Counted from the stretch's first letter, positions 34,989-43,875 are shown. The stretch is DNA of 64,000 nt from Lachnospiraceae bacterium MD335 (GCA_000403335.2 KE159617.1:461301-525300); one strand, 5' to 3'. Numbers and translations are program-made. The notes: generated by a model from the letters alone, not told the origin.

Positions 34989-35830
34989 TGTCAGACGTAA
35001 GAAAAGCAAAACACGGCGGACTTTTAACGGCGATTTTTTCTGTGGTATCGTTCATTTATATCATGCCGATTATCATTGTGCTGTATAATTCATTTAAAAA
35101 GAAAATTTTTATCAGCAACCGTCCGTTCTCACTGCCTGACGCAAAATCGTTTGTCGGACTGGAGAATTATATCAGCGGTATTGAGAAAATCGAGCTTCCC
35201 AAGGCGTTTGGTTATTCACTCTTTATCACGGTCTGCTCCGTGTTTGTGATTATCCTCTGCACTTCCATGTGCGCATGGTACATCACAAGAGTAAAAAATA
35301 AATTTACGTCAGGAATGTATATGCTCTTTGCATTTTCCATGATTGTACCGTTCCAAATGGTGATGTTTACGTTGTCGAAAATTGCAGATATGTTGCATTT
35401 GGGCAATCCGGTTGGTATAATTATTGTATACCTCGGCTTTGGTGCAGGACTTGCGGTGTTCATGTTCTGCGGCTTTGTAAAGTCGATACCGCTCGAAATC
35501 GAGGAGGCGGCGATGATTGACGGCTGTACGCCCATTCAGACGTACTTTAAGATTGTATTTCCCGTAATGAAACCGACGGCAATTTCGGTTGCGATTTTGG
35601 AGGCAATGTGGGTTTGGAACGACTATCTTCTGCCGTATCTTGTACTTGATATTAAGAAATATAAGACAATTCCAATTGCGATACAGTATTTGAAAGGCGG
35701 ATACGGCGCAATTGATATGGGCGCCATGATGGCGATGATTGTGATTGCGATTATTCCGATTATTATTTTCTATATTTCATGCCAAAAATACATTATTGAG
35801 GGTGTTGTCGCAGGAGCGGTAAAAGGCTAA
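34988..35830 (+). CDS. Sugar ABC transporter permease (MalG-like)
   Basis: 280 residues with six helices. Its EAA loop is EEAAMIDGCTPIQTYFKIVF, and the stretch FIYIMPIIIVLYNSF marks the first helix. Together with the preceding permease it forms the membrane channel for maltodextrin-type sugars. The start overlaps the previous stop by one base. It is followed after 25 bases by the MalQ-type gene, so transport and intracellular processing share one transcript. Confidence 0.92.
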   Translation: MSDVRKAKHGGLLTAIFSVVSFIYIMPIIIVLYNSFKKKIFISNRPFSLPDAKSFVGLENYISGIEKIELPKAFGYSLFITVCSVFVIILCTSMCAWYITRVKNKFTSGMYMLFAFSMIVPFQMVMFTLSKIADMLHLGNPVGIIIVYLGFGAGLAVFMFCGFVKSIPLEIEEAAMIDGCTPIQTYFKIVFPVMKPTAISVAILEAMWVWNDYLLPYLVLDIKKYKTIPIAIQYLKGGYGAIDMGAMMAMIVIAIIPIIIFYISCQKYIIEGVVAGAVKG

Positions 35831-35855
35831 AAACGAAGAGAAGGGAACATGCAAA

Positions 35856-37340
35856 ATGAGAAGATGTGGCGTATTGATGCCGATATCGAGTATTCCGACC
35901 CGGTTTGGCATAGGAGGCTTTTCAAAGGAAGCATATGATTTTGTGGACTTTTTGGCAGCGTCCGGACAGTCGCTTTGGCAAATTCTTCCCCTTGGTCCTA
36001 CGGGATACGGGGATTCTCCTTATCAATCCTTTTCGACCTTTGCGGGCAATCCGTACTATATTTGTCTTGACAGGCTGATTGATGACGGACTGCTCACCGA
36101 AAAGGAGTGCTTGGAGGCGGATTTCGGTGACGATGCGGGAAAAGTCGATTACGAAAAGATTTACAATACAAGATTTGCATTACTGCGAAAAGCGTTTGAC
36201 CGGTCAAATATTGGTGATAGCGGGGACTATCGCAGGTTTGTTGAGGAAAACAGCCAGTGGCTGAAGGATTATGCGATGTATATGGCAGTTAAGGACTCGC
36301 TTGACGGTATTTCGTGGATTGAATGGGACGAGGGACTTCGCCTGAGAAAGCCTGAGGTTATGGCGGAATATGAGGAGAAGCTTGCCGATGAAATCGCGTT
36401 TTACTGCTATCAGCAGTTTCTGTTTTCCGCACAGTGGCTTGCACTGAAAACATACGCGAACAAAAAAGGAATTGAAATTATCGGTGACATTCCGATTTAC
36501 GTGGCATTTGACAGTGCCGATACGTGGGCAAATCCGGAGCTTTTCCAGCTTGATGAAGAAAATTATCCGGTGGCGGTGGCAGGCTGCCCGCCGGATGCGT
36601 TTTCGGCGACAGGACAGCTTTGGGGTAATCCGCTTTATCGTTGGGAATACCATGAGGAGACGGGCTTTGCGTGGTGGATACGCAGGCTGGCACATTGCTT
36701 CAAATTGTATGATGTGGTGCGTATCGACCATTTCCGCGGGTTTGACGAATACTGGTCCATTCCGTACGGCGACGCTACCGCACAGAATGGCGTGTGGAAA
36801 AAAGGTCCTGGATACAAACTGTTTGAGACGGTGAAAAAAGCGCTTGGTAACCGTGCGGTTATTGCGGAGGATTTGGGATTTTTGACGCCGGGTGTGTTAA
36901 AGCTTGTGAAAAAGACGGGATATCCGGGTATGAAGGTTTTGCAGTTTGCATTTGATTCGCGGGAGGAGAGCGACTATCTTCCTTATAATTATCCGAAAAA
37001 CTGTGTGGTCTATACGGGAACGCACGACAATGACACCGTAAACGGCTGGATTACTGCGATGAGCAGAAAAGACCTGGCGTTTGCGAAGAAGTATTTGGGC
37101 GTGAAACGAAACGCTGGGGTCTGTGACAGCCTAATCCGTGCAGCGCTTGGATGCGTTGCCGATACAGCGGTTATTCCCATACAGGACTATTTGGAGCTTG
37201 GCGGTGAGGCGCGGATTAATACACCGTCCACACTTGGCGGAAACTGGGAGTGGAGAATGGAGAGCGGCGCGTGCACACAGGAGCTTTCAAAGCATATGCT
37301 TGAGCTTGCACGGCTTTACGGAAGGGCGAAAAGGTACTAG
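35856..37340 (+). CDS. malQ: 4-alpha-glucanotransferase (GH77)
   Basis: 494 residues. MalQ rearranges alpha-1,4-glucans, building longer dextrins from maltose units for phosphorylase. The GH77 motifs are all present: QILPLGPTGYGDSPYQSFS near the start, VRIDHFRGFDEYW (nucleophile Asp), VIAEDLGFLT (acid/base Glu) and YTGTHDNDTVNGW. It is transcribed with the two permeases 25 bases upstream. The 3' end of the coding region lies in a tandem 20-base repeat, so the stop codon sits in the first copy. Family and function are clear. Confidence 0.95.
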   Translation: MRRCGVLMPISSIPTRFGIGGFSKEAYDFVDFLAASGQSLWQILPLGPTGYGDSPYQSFSTFAGNPYYICLDRLIDDGLLTEKECLEADFGDDAGKVDYEKIYNTRFALLRKAFDRSNIGDSGDYRRFVEENSQWLKDYAMYMAVKDSLDGISWIEWDEGLRLRKPEVMAEYEEKLADEIAFYCYQQFLFSAQWLALKTYANKKGIEIIGDIPIYVAFDSADTWANPELFQLDEENYPVAVAGCPPDAFSATGQLWGNPLYRWEYHEETGFAWWIRRLAHCFKLYDVVRIDHFRGFDEYWSIPYGDATAQNGVWKKGPGYKLFETVKKALGNRAVIAEDLGFLTPGVLKLVKKTGYPGMKVLQFAFDSREESDYLPYNYPKNCVVYTGTHDNDTVNGWITAMSRKDLAFAKKYLGVKRNAGVCDSLIRAALGCVADTAVIPIQDYLELGGEARINTPSTLGGNWEWRMESGACTQELSKHMLELARLYGRAKRY

Positions 37341-37363
37341 CCCGGGCAAAAAGGTATTAGCCC
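37324..37363. repeat. Tandem 20-base repeat across the malQ stop codon
   Basis: Two adjacent 20-base copies, 37324-37343 and 37344-37363, match at 18 positions (GGGCRAAAAGGTAYTAGCCC). The malQ TAG at 37338-37340 is in the first copy; the second copy has the same in-register TAG. A simple duplication by slippage or unequal exchange. Confidence 0.8.
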
Positions 37364-37399
37364 TCGGACGAAAAGACATTATAGGAATGGAGTGGTAAA

Positions 37400-38437
37400 G
37401 TGTTTGAGCCAACAATTAAGGATATCGCCAAAATATGCGGAGTAGGTGTCAGTACGGTATCGAGGGCGATTAACAATCACCCTGATATTAATCCGGACAC
37501 CAAAGCAAAAATACTGGATGCCATCAAGGAGTATGGTTATGTTCCAAACGACAGTGCGAGAAACCTGAAGCGTTCGGATGCAAGGGCGATTGCAGTGCTG
37601 GTTAAAGGTATTGCAAACCCGTTCTTTACCAATATGATTGCCATTATTGAGCAGGAATGCAAGAAAAAAGGTTATGCGATGGAGCTCTCACACATTGAAT
37701 TTGATGAAGATGAGGTTGATGTCGCACAAAAAGTAGTGAAAGAAAAGCGGCTTCGTGGTATAATATTTCTCGGAGGATATTTTTCGCGCTCCGAGGAGAA
37801 GCTGAAAAAGCTGAACGTTCCGTTTGTATTCAGTACGGCGGGCGGAATTCCGGAGAATATATCGAAGGACTCGTACTCCAACATCGGAGTCGATGACCGT
37901 ATGGAAAGCGAACGGATGGTAGATTATCTGATTGATCTCGGGCACAAGAGGATTGCAATTATTGCGGCGGAGACGTATGAGGAATGTATCGGCAGGCTGC
38001 GTCTTGAGGGGTATTATGACGCACTGAAAAAGCACGGCATTGCGTCTGACGCGAAGCTGATTTTTGAAACGGACGAGGAAATCAACCACTTTTCAATGGA
38101 GAACGGTTATATCACGACAAGGCGTCTGATTGAGAGCGGCGAAAAATTCAGTGCGGTTTATGCGGTGTCGGACACACTTGCAATCGGCGCATGCAGGGCG
38201 CTTCAGGAGGCGGGCTTTCGCATTCCCGAAGATGTCTCGGTAGCAGGCTATGACGGCATCGACATCGGAAGCTACATAACTCCCCGTCTTACCACAATGC
38301 GTCAGCCAGTGGAGGAGATGGCTAAGGCGACAGTCAAACTGCTGTTTGCCATTATATCAGGAAAGAAAGGGCATCAGCATATGGTGTACGAGGCAAAGCT
38401 GATGGAGAGGGAATCGACTGGGGGGATTGCAAATTGA
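37400..38437 (+). CDS. LacI-family regulator (MalR-like)
   Basis: 345 residues from GTG 37400 with GGAG upstream. The helix-turn-helix is TIKDIAKICGVGVSTVSRAI; hinge NHPDINPDTKAKILDAIKEYG. The core domain has VLVKGIANPFFTNMIAIIEQ and DVSVAGYDGIDIGSYITPRLTT, both typical of GalR/LacI repressors. It lies downstream of malQ and its stop overlaps the start of a TPR lipoprotein. With the other LacI gene at 27710 it is one of two candidates for the CG-centred operators ahead of the transporter. Which one binds is not decided by sequence. Confidence 0.9.
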   Translation: MFEPTIKDIAKICGVGVSTVSRAINNHPDINPDTKAKILDAIKEYGYVPNDSARNLKRSDARAIAVLVKGIANPFFTNMIAIIEQECKKKGYAMELSHIEFDEDEVDVAQKVVKEKRLRGIIFLGGYFSRSEEKLKKLNVPFVFSTAGGIPENISKDSYSNIGVDDRMESERMVDYLIDLGHKRIAIIAAETYEECIGRLRLEGYYDALKKHGIASDAKLIFETDEEINHFSMENGYITTRRLIESGEKFSAVYAVSDTLAIGACRALQEAGFRIPEDVSVAGYDGIDIGSYITPRLTTMRQPVEEMAKATVKLLFAIISGKKGHQHMVYEAKLMERESTGGIAN

Positions 38438-39498
38438 TGAGAAAGCCGAACAATATATGGATGATAAAGATAAGCATACTTGCCGCAATAGCGGCAGTAT
38501 GCCTTTTTGGCTGTGGGAGGAAATCCACAAATACCAATTTGGAGCAGGGAATGGAATTGGTTGCGCAGTACGATTTTCAGGGTGCGCTTGCGTGTTTTGA
38601 TTTGGCAAGACTAAACAAAGAGGATTTGCAGCTTACAAGCAGAGGCGAGGGACTTGCCTATATGGGGCTTGGGGACTATGCGAGTGCACAGAGCGCGTTT
38701 TTGGAGTCGATTCAGAATGCCGGAAATACGGTTACAGCGCTTGAATACGACACAAACTATTATCTTGCGGCGGCGTATATGAAGCAGGGAAAATATGATG
38801 ATGCTGAGAACGTATATTCGGCAATTATTGCGTTGAAGCGTAAAGAACTGGACGCATATTATCTGCGCGCGTGCGTTATGCTGAAGAAAAATAATTACGA
38901 GGCGGCGGTTAGCGATTTTGAGAAGGCGTTTTCGCTTGCGCCGGACAATTTGGAGCTGGTGACGGACGCTTATGTGGAAATGCAGGCGGCAGGCTTTGGC
39001 GAGGAGGGGAAGACGTATCTTTCCGACTTTATGGAGCAGAAAGGCAAGAAGCTGTCCGACGGCGAGAAGGGCATGATTTATTACTATCTTGAGGATTACC
39101 AAAATGCGCGGACGTATCTTGACGGCTTTTTGAACGGAAATGATTCAGGGAAATCCTTGCTTTTGGGGCAGACGTATGAAATGCTTGGCGATATGAATTA
39201 TGCGACGACGGTATATCAGACGTATTTGAGCGGCAATGAGCCGGATGCCGCGATTTACAATAATCTGGGGATGTGTTTGGTGAAGCAGGAGAAGTACAGC
39301 GAGGCGCTTGAGGCGTTAGAGGCGGGAATTGCTGTCGGAGAGTCCGCATATTCGCAGGAGTTAAAATACAATCGGATTATCGTAAATGAATATTTAGGAA
39401 ACTTTTCGCAGGCAAAAAAACTGATGGAAGAATACCTTCAAATCTATCCGGACGATGCGAAAGCAAAGCGGGAATACGAATTTTTGCAGACGCGCTAA
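38437..39498 (+). CDS. TPR-repeat lipoprotein
   Basis: 353 residues. The ATG at 38437 overlaps the stop of the LacI gene (TGATG), so the two are translationally coupled. The signal peptide ends in the lipobox LFGC (Cys near residue 25). The mature part has about six tetratricopeptide repeats (for example YMGLGDYASAQSAFLESI, then AAYMKQGKYDDAENVY, and near the end NNLGMCLVKQEKYSEALEAL). It is an extracytoplasmic scaffold, probably for protein contacts. The link to sugar regulation is only positional. Confidence 0.82.
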   Translation: MRKPNNIWMIKISILAAIAAVCLFGCGRKSTNTNLEQGMELVAQYDFQGALACFDLARLNKEDLQLTSRGEGLAYMGLGDYASAQSAFLESIQNAGNTVTALEYDTNYYLAAAYMKQGKYDDAENVYSAIIALKRKELDAYYLRACVMLKKNNYEAAVSDFEKAFSLAPDNLELVTDAYVEMQAAGFGEEGKTYLSDFMEQKGKKLSDGEKGMIYYYLEDYQNARTYLDGFLNGNDSGKSLLLGQTYEMLGDMNYATTVYQTYLSGNEPDAAIYNNLGMCLVKQEKYSEALEALEAGIAVGESAYSQELKYNRIIVNEYLGNFSQAKKLMEEYLQIYPDDAKAKREYEFLQTR

Positions 39499-39574
39499 AA
39501 CTGACAAAGTTGTCATAAAAACACAAGATATTGTATTAACATAAAAACAACACGTGGTATTTGGTAGTGTTCGA

Positions 39575-39603
39575 TTGACTTGCAACTTTCAATCTGATAT
39601 GAT
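39575..39603 (+). promoter_or_regulatory. Promoter of nrdD
   Basis: TTGACT (39575-39580) and TATGAT (39598-39603) with 17-base spacing, 46 bases ahead of the start codon. AACAC..GTGTT flanks lie upstream (39549-39571), but they do not fit the NrdR box well. Confidence 0.75.
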
Positions 39604-39648
39604 TTATTCATATGGCGGTTTGCCATAGGAAGGAGCAGGTTGAGGTAG

Positions 39649-42072
39649 ATGTTTGAAGTGATTAAGCGTGATGGCAGTGAAACGGAGTTTGGGCTTGGAA
39701 AAATCAGCGCTGCCATTATCAAGGCATTTGAAGCTACGCAGGTACAGTATAATCGGGATATTGTAGATTTGCTGACACTTCGCGTGACTGCGGACATTCA
39801 AAATAAGGTAAAAGCGGAAATGGTTCACGTCGAGGACATACAGGACAGCGTGGAAAAGGTTTTGGAGCAGGCAGGATATGCCGAAACGGCGAAAGCCTTT
39901 ATTCTGTACCGGAAACAGCGCGAGAAAATGCGCAATATGAAATCGACCATTCTTGACTACAAGGAAGTTGTGAACAGCTATGTAAAGGTTGAGGATTGGC
40001 GTGTGAAGGAAAATTCGACGGTTACGTATTCTGTCGGGGGCTTAATTTTATCGAATTCAGGCGCCGTTACGGCAAATTACTGGCTTTCGGAGATTTATGA
40101 CGAGGAGATTGCACAGGCGCACAGAAATGCGGATATTCATATTCACGATTTGTCGATGCTAACGGGTTACTGTGCGGGCTGGTCGCTCAAACAGTTGATT
40201 CAGGAAGGTTTGGGCGGTATTTCGGGAAAGATTACTTCCGCACCGGCAAGACACTTGTCCGTGCTCTGCAACCAAATGGTGAACTTTCTTGGAATTATGC
40301 AGAACGAGTGGGCGGGCGCACAGGCGTTCTCTTCTTTTGACACGTATCTTGCTCCGTTTGTAAAGGTGGATAATCTTTCTTATGCTGAAGTGAAAAAGTG
40401 CATTGAGGCGTTTATCTATGGCGTAAACACGCCGAGCCGCTGGGGGACGCAGGCGCCCTTCAGCAATATCACGCTGGACTGGACGGTTCCAAACGATTTG
40501 GCACAGCTTCCCGCGATTGTGGGCGGTGAGGAGATGGATTTCTGCTACAAGGACTGCAAGCGGGAAATGGATATGATAAACAAGGCGTTTATTGAAACGA
40601 TGATTGAGGGGGATTCCAATGGCAGAGGGTTCCAGTATCCGATACCGACGTATTCAATAACGCGTGATTTTGACTGGTCGGATACGGAAAACAACCGGCT
40701 GTTATTTGAAATGACGGCAAAGTACGGGACACCGTATTTTTCAAACTATATTAACTCGGACATGGAGCCTTCCGATGTGCGCAGTATGTGCTGCCGCCTG
40801 CGTCTCGACCTGCGGGAGCTTCGCAAAAAAACGGGTGGTTTCTTTGGCTCAGGTGAGAGCACGGGAAGTGTTGGTGTTGTCACAATTAATATGCCGCGGA
40901 TTGCATATTTGGCAAAGGATAAAAATGATTTTTACAGGCGTCTTGACCGTATGATGGACATCAGCGCGCGTTCACTCAAGGTAAAGCGCGGTGTGATTTC
41001 AAGGCTTTTGGAAGAGGGACTGTATCCGTATACAAAGCGGTATTTGGGCAGCTTTGACAATCATTTTTCTACAATCGGATTAATCGGCATGAATGAGGCG
41101 GGACTAAATGCCAGGTGGCTTGGGAAGGACTTATCGCATAAGGAAACGCAGGACTTTACAAAAGAGGTCTTAAATCATATGCGGGAGCGGCTTTCCGATT
41201 ATCAGGAGCTTTACGGGGACTTGTATAATCTTGAGGCGACGCCTGCGGAGAGCACGACGTACCGGCTTGCAAAGCATGACAAGGAACAGTATCCTGATAT
41301 TATCACGGCGGGACATACGGGGGATACGCCTTACTATACCAATTCCTCGCATCTGCCGGTTGACTATACGACGGATATTTTTGATGCGCTTGACGTGCAG
41401 GATGAGTTACAGACGCTCTATACATCGGGAACCGTGTTTCATGCCTTTTTGGGTGAAAAGCTTCCGGATTGGAAAGCGGCGGCGCAGCTTGTCAGGACGA
41501 TTGCCGAGAACTACAAGCTGCCGTATTACACGATGTCTCCTACGTATTCGATTTGCCGCGAACACGGTTATCTGAGCGGGGAACAGAAGCGCTGTCCGAA
41601 ATGCGGAAGTGTTACGGAGATTTACAGCCGCATTACGGGCTATTACCGTCCGGTGCAGAACTGGAATGACGGAAAGCTTCAGGAATATGGAAACCGTACG
41701 GAATACAAAATGGACAATATGGTTTACGCGGCGCATGAGAAGGCGGAAAAGAACAAGCCTGCGGCAAAGAAAGCGACCATGCGCGAAACGGCAGCGGCGG
41801 AGCGCGCGGGTACAGGCGTTGGCAAGCGCAGCGACAGAAATAAGACGATGCTGTTCACGACAAAGACCTGTCCGAATTGCAGGCTTGCAAAGGAGTATTT
41901 GAAGGACGTGGATTATACAATTGTCGACGCGGAGGACAATTACGACCTCGCGGTGCAGTATGGCGTTATGCAGGCGCCGACACTGGTCATCGTGTCAGGA
42001 CAGTCACAGCAGAAGTATGTAAATGCATCAAATATCAGGCGTTATGCAGAGTTTTTACAGACGCGGATATAG
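39649..42072 (+). CDS. nrdD: Anaerobic ribonucleoside-triphosphate reductase with C-terminal thioredoxin-like domain
   Basis: 807 residues, about 100 longer than plain NrdD. An N-terminal ATP-cone starts it (VIKRDGSETEFGLGKISAAI), followed by the glycyl-radical barrel. The zinc site and glycyl loop read CPKCGSVTEIYSRITGYYRP, with the radical Gly in RITGYY. After a Lys/Ala-rich linker (about 700-725), the last 75 residues form a glutaredoxin/thioredoxin-like domain: MLFTTKTCPNCRLAKEYL with a CPNC active site and APTLVIVSG (cis-Pro). The fused domain may deliver electrons to the reductase. No nrdG activase gene follows; pyrF does. The fused form occurs in several Firmicutes. Confidence 0.94.
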   Translation: MFEVIKRDGSETEFGLGKISAAIIKAFEATQVQYNRDIVDLLTLRVTADIQNKVKAEMVHVEDIQDSVEKVLEQAGYAETAKAFILYRKQREKMRNMKSTILDYKEVVNSYVKVEDWRVKENSTVTYSVGGLILSNSGAVTANYWLSEIYDEEIAQAHRNADIHIHDLSMLTGYCAGWSLKQLIQEGLGGISGKITSAPARHLSVLCNQMVNFLGIMQNEWAGAQAFSSFDTYLAPFVKVDNLSYAEVKKCIEAFIYGVNTPSRWGTQAPFSNITLDWTVPNDLAQLPAIVGGEEMDFCYKDCKREMDMINKAFIETMIEGDSNGRGFQYPIPTYSITRDFDWSDTENNRLLFEMTAKYGTPYFSNYINSDMEPSDVRSMCCRLRLDLRELRKKTGGFFGSGESTGSVGVVTINMPRIAYLAKDKNDFYRRLDRMMDISARSLKVKRGVISRLLEEGLYPYTKRYLGSFDNHFSTIGLIGMNEAGLNARWLGKDLSHKETQDFTKEVLNHMRERLSDYQELYGDLYNLEATPAESTTYRLAKHDKEQYPDIITAGHTGDTPYYTNSSHLPVDYTTDIFDALDVQDELQTLYTSGTVFHAFLGEKLPDWKAAAQLVRTIAENYKLPYYTMSPTYSICREHGYLSGEQKRCPKCGSVTEIYSRITGYYRPVQNWNDGKLQEYGNRTEYKMDNMVYAAHEKAEKNKPAAKKATMRETAAAERAGTGVGKRSDRNKTMLFTTKTCPNCRLAKEYLKDVDYTIVDAEDNYDLAVQYGVMQAPTLVIVSGQSQQKYVNASNIRRYAEFLQTRI

Positions 42073-42122
42073 GGTTCAATATAAGAACATGCGATATTAA
42101 AAGGAGAGTAGAGGAAAAGACG

Positions 42123-43052
42123 ATGATAGACCAGTTGATAAAATTGATTGTTAGTACGGGGGCGCCGATTGTTGTGGGTCTTGACCCGATGATGAAGTTT
42201 ATACCGGAGCATATCAAAAAAGCGGCGTTTGAAGAAAAAGGCGAGACGCTTGAGGGAGCAGCGGAAGCAGTTTGGCTTTTTAATAAGGAAATAATTGATA
42301 ACATTTACGACTTGATTCCGGCAGTGAAGCCGCAGATTGCGATGTATGAGCAGTTTGGGCTTCCGGGACTTGCGGCGTTTCAAAGGACAGTCAATTATTG
42401 TAAGGAAAAAGGGCTGATTGTCATTGGTGATATTAAGCGCGGTGATATTGGTTCGACATCGGCGGCGTATGCGGCGGCGCATTTGGGGAAGGTACAGGTC
42501 GGGGCGAATCTGTATGCGGGATTTGGTGAGGATTTTGTGACGGTCAATCCGTATTTTGGCATAGATGGCGTGCAGCCGTTTATTGATGTCTGTAAGGAAG
42601 AGAAGAAGGGACTGTTTCTTTTGGTCAAGACCTCTAATCCAAGCAGCGGTGAGTTTCAGGACAGGCTGATTGACGGCAGACCGCTTTATGAGCACGTCGG
42701 CGAAAAGGTAGCGGCGTGGGGGGAACAGATGATGGGCACGGAAGGCTACAGCTATGTCGGAGCGGTTGTGGGTGCGACATATCCTGAACAGGGTAAGGTT
42801 TTGCGTAAACTGATGCCGCATTCGTTTATTCTCGTGCCGGGCTACGGTGCACAGGGTGCGTCGGGGAAAGATTTGGTGCACTTTTTTGACGAGCAGGGAT
42901 TGGGTGCGATTGTCAACTCTTCAAGGGGAATTATCGCGGCTTATCAAAATGAAAAATATAAAAATTTTGGAGCGGAGAATTTCGCGGATGCCTCAAGACA
43001 GGCAGTGATTGATATGCGGGAGGATATTGACTCGGCGCTTGGGAAGAGATAA
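42123..43052 (+). CDS. pyrF: Orotidine 5'-phosphate decarboxylase
   Basis: 309 residues, the long (type 2) PyrF form. It makes UMP from OMP in pyrimidine synthesis. Conserved features are PIVVGLDPMMKFIP, AVKPQIAMYEQFG, VIGDIKRGDIGSTSAAYA (catalytic Lys-Asp cluster) and ILVPGYGAQGA (phosphate loop). The ATG at 42123 has GAGG upstream, and the gene starts 50 bases after nrdD on the same strand, so co-transcription of the two nucleotide genes is likely. A strong terminator shared with the convergent toxin gene follows. Confidence 0.94.
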   Translation: MIDQLIKLIVSTGAPIVVGLDPMMKFIPEHIKKAAFEEKGETLEGAAEAVWLFNKEIIDNIYDLIPAVKPQIAMYEQFGLPGLAAFQRTVNYCKEKGLIVIGDIKRGDIGSTSAAYAAAHLGKVQVGANLYAGFGEDFVTVNPYFGIDGVQPFIDVCKEEKKGLFLLVKTSNPSSGEFQDRLIDGRPLYEHVGEKVAAWGEQMMGTEGYSYVGAVVGATYPEQGKVLRKLMPHSFILVPGYGAQGASGKDLVHFFDEQGLGAIVNSSRGIIAAYQNEKYKNFGAENFADASRQAVIDMREDIDSALGKR

Positions 43053-43074
43053 GAAATCGGTTTTGGATTGAAAG

Positions 43075-43106
43075 AAATGGCGTGCGAAAAATGCACGCCA
43101 TTTTAA
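43075..43106 (+). terminator. Bidirectional terminator, pyrF and hicA
   Basis: AAATGGCGTGC pairs perfectly with GCACGCCATTT around GAAAAAT, with TTTAAAA after. It overlaps the last codons of the minus-strand hicA. Confidence 0.85.
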
Positions 43107-43297
43107 AATTTGTAGTTAATTCCGCTCTGCTTTAGAATTGCATTTGCGGTATGCCGTGATTTAATTTTGGTATCAACGGTTATATGACAGTTTGTAATCG
43201 GGCTATACCAAATATCATGATCCCCTTTTCCGTGCCGTGCAAACATACAACCGTTTTGGGATAGGATTTTGCGTACTTTTTTCTCGTATTCAGCCAT
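43103..43297 (-). CDS. hicA: HicA-type toxin (mRNA interferase family)
   Basis: 64 residues with the HicA double-stranded-RNA-binding-like fold: KVRKILSQNGCMFARHGKGDHDIWYSP (catalytic His in the G.GDH context) and ITVDTKIKSRHTANAILKQSG. HicA toxins cut mRNA and are held by their antitoxin. The ATG at 43297 overlaps the stop of the antitoxin gene by one base. The pair is on the minus strand, between convergent pyrF and divergent secA. HicA pairs are common in genomes and often mobile. Activity is not shown by sequence alone. Confidence 0.85.
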   Translation of the reverse strand: MAEYEKKVRKILSQNGCMFARHGKGDHDIWYSPITNCHITVDTKIKSRHTANAILKQSGINYKF

Positions 43298-43515
43298 TAC
43301 AAAACAACCTTTTCATGTCGTTCTGACTTAAAGGTCAGGGAAAAGGGCTGAGCTTCGGAAGCATTCAACGCGAGCAGCTCCGGTACGGCAAAACGGGTGC
43401 GTTCTAACAGTGCATCAAAGGAACCGGATTCCAGTACAAGCCCGGGAATATCATTGCTTGTTGCAATCCATACACTGGCTTCTTCGTCCCAAGTAAACGT
43501 AATCACATAGTCCAT
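43297..43515 (-). CDS. hicB: HicB-like antitoxin (DUF1902)
   Basis: 72 residues with the HicB partial RNase H-like fold: ITFTWDEEASVWIATSNDIPGLVLESGSFD in outline, matching DUF1902. No DNA-binding tail is visible (HicB proteins often end in a helix-turn-helix or ribbon-helix-helix), so autoregulation may need another factor. It comes first in the pair, which is the usual order when the antitoxin is made in excess. The ATG at 43515 has GAGGAGG just upstream. The function as antitoxin follows from the pairing. Confidence 0.82.
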   Translation of the reverse strand: MDYVITFTWDEEASVWIATSNDIPGLVLESGSFDALLERTRFAVPELLALNASEAQPFSLTFKSERHEKVVL

Positions 43516-43628
43516 AATATCCTCCTCGTGGTGTTAACTTTCACAGATATAGAAAGTATAGTATCACTTTTCACGGATCAGGAATGTGCATTTACTGCGC
43601 ATTCCGTGAGAACATGGCTCAGGCGTGA

Positions 43629-43707
43629 GGGGCGATTTTTGCGAAGCAAAATTTTCATATCGCCCCGAATTGTTACTATGAGCGGCTCCCAAGCCGTGAA
43701 TAGTAAC
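43629..43707. repeat. Nested hairpins with dispersed palindrome copy 3
   Basis: GGGGCGAT (43629) and ATCGCCCC (43666) enclose TTTTGC-GAA-GCAAAA. Then GTTACTAT (43672) and ATAGTAAC (43707) enclose CGGCT..AGCCG. The second unit shares GTGAATAGTAAC with the copies at 19921 and 25250 but has an extra internal stem. The element sits between hicB and the secA promoter. Confidence 0.75.
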
Positions 43708-43747
43708 AGTATAGCACAAACTTCACGCTTTGTTAATCGAAAATTCA

Positions 43748-43776
43748 TTGAATTTATAATTTGAATCTGTTACAAT
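43748..43776 (+). promoter_or_regulatory. Promoter of secA
   Basis: TTGAAT (43748-43753) and TACAAT (43771-43776) at 17-base spacing. The transcript would start near 43783, giving a leader of about 140 bases. Confidence 0.78.
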
Positions 43777-43790
43777 ACATATTGGTGTGA

Positions 43791-43875
43791 AAACATTAAG
43801 AAACTCTAAGCCTGCAAAATACGCAGACTAAGAGTTTCTAAATGTTTGGAAAAATGCCAAAAGAACGGCATTTTT
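43791..43875 (+). promoter_or_regulatory. Structured secA leader with a terminator
   Basis: Two hairpins follow the promoter. Arms 43791-43815 and 43823-43847 pair over about 25 bases with 3 mismatches (AGAAACTCT and AGAGTTTCT at the core). Then AAAAATGCC and GGCATTTTT (43850-43875) form a terminator-type stem followed by CATTCATTTTT. The second hairpin lies inside the secA leader, so premature termination could regulate secA. No leader peptide or known riboswitch is recognised. Confidence 0.6.

Noticed and set aside
39549-39571. Possible NrdR box upstream of nrdD
   Set aside because: The AACAC..GTGTT arms are too far apart and the core does not fit the known 16-base box pattern.
43528-43764. 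Plus-strand frame opposite the hicB upstream region
   Set aside because: It crosses two perfect hairpins and the secA promoter; no ribosome binding site. Judged non-coding.
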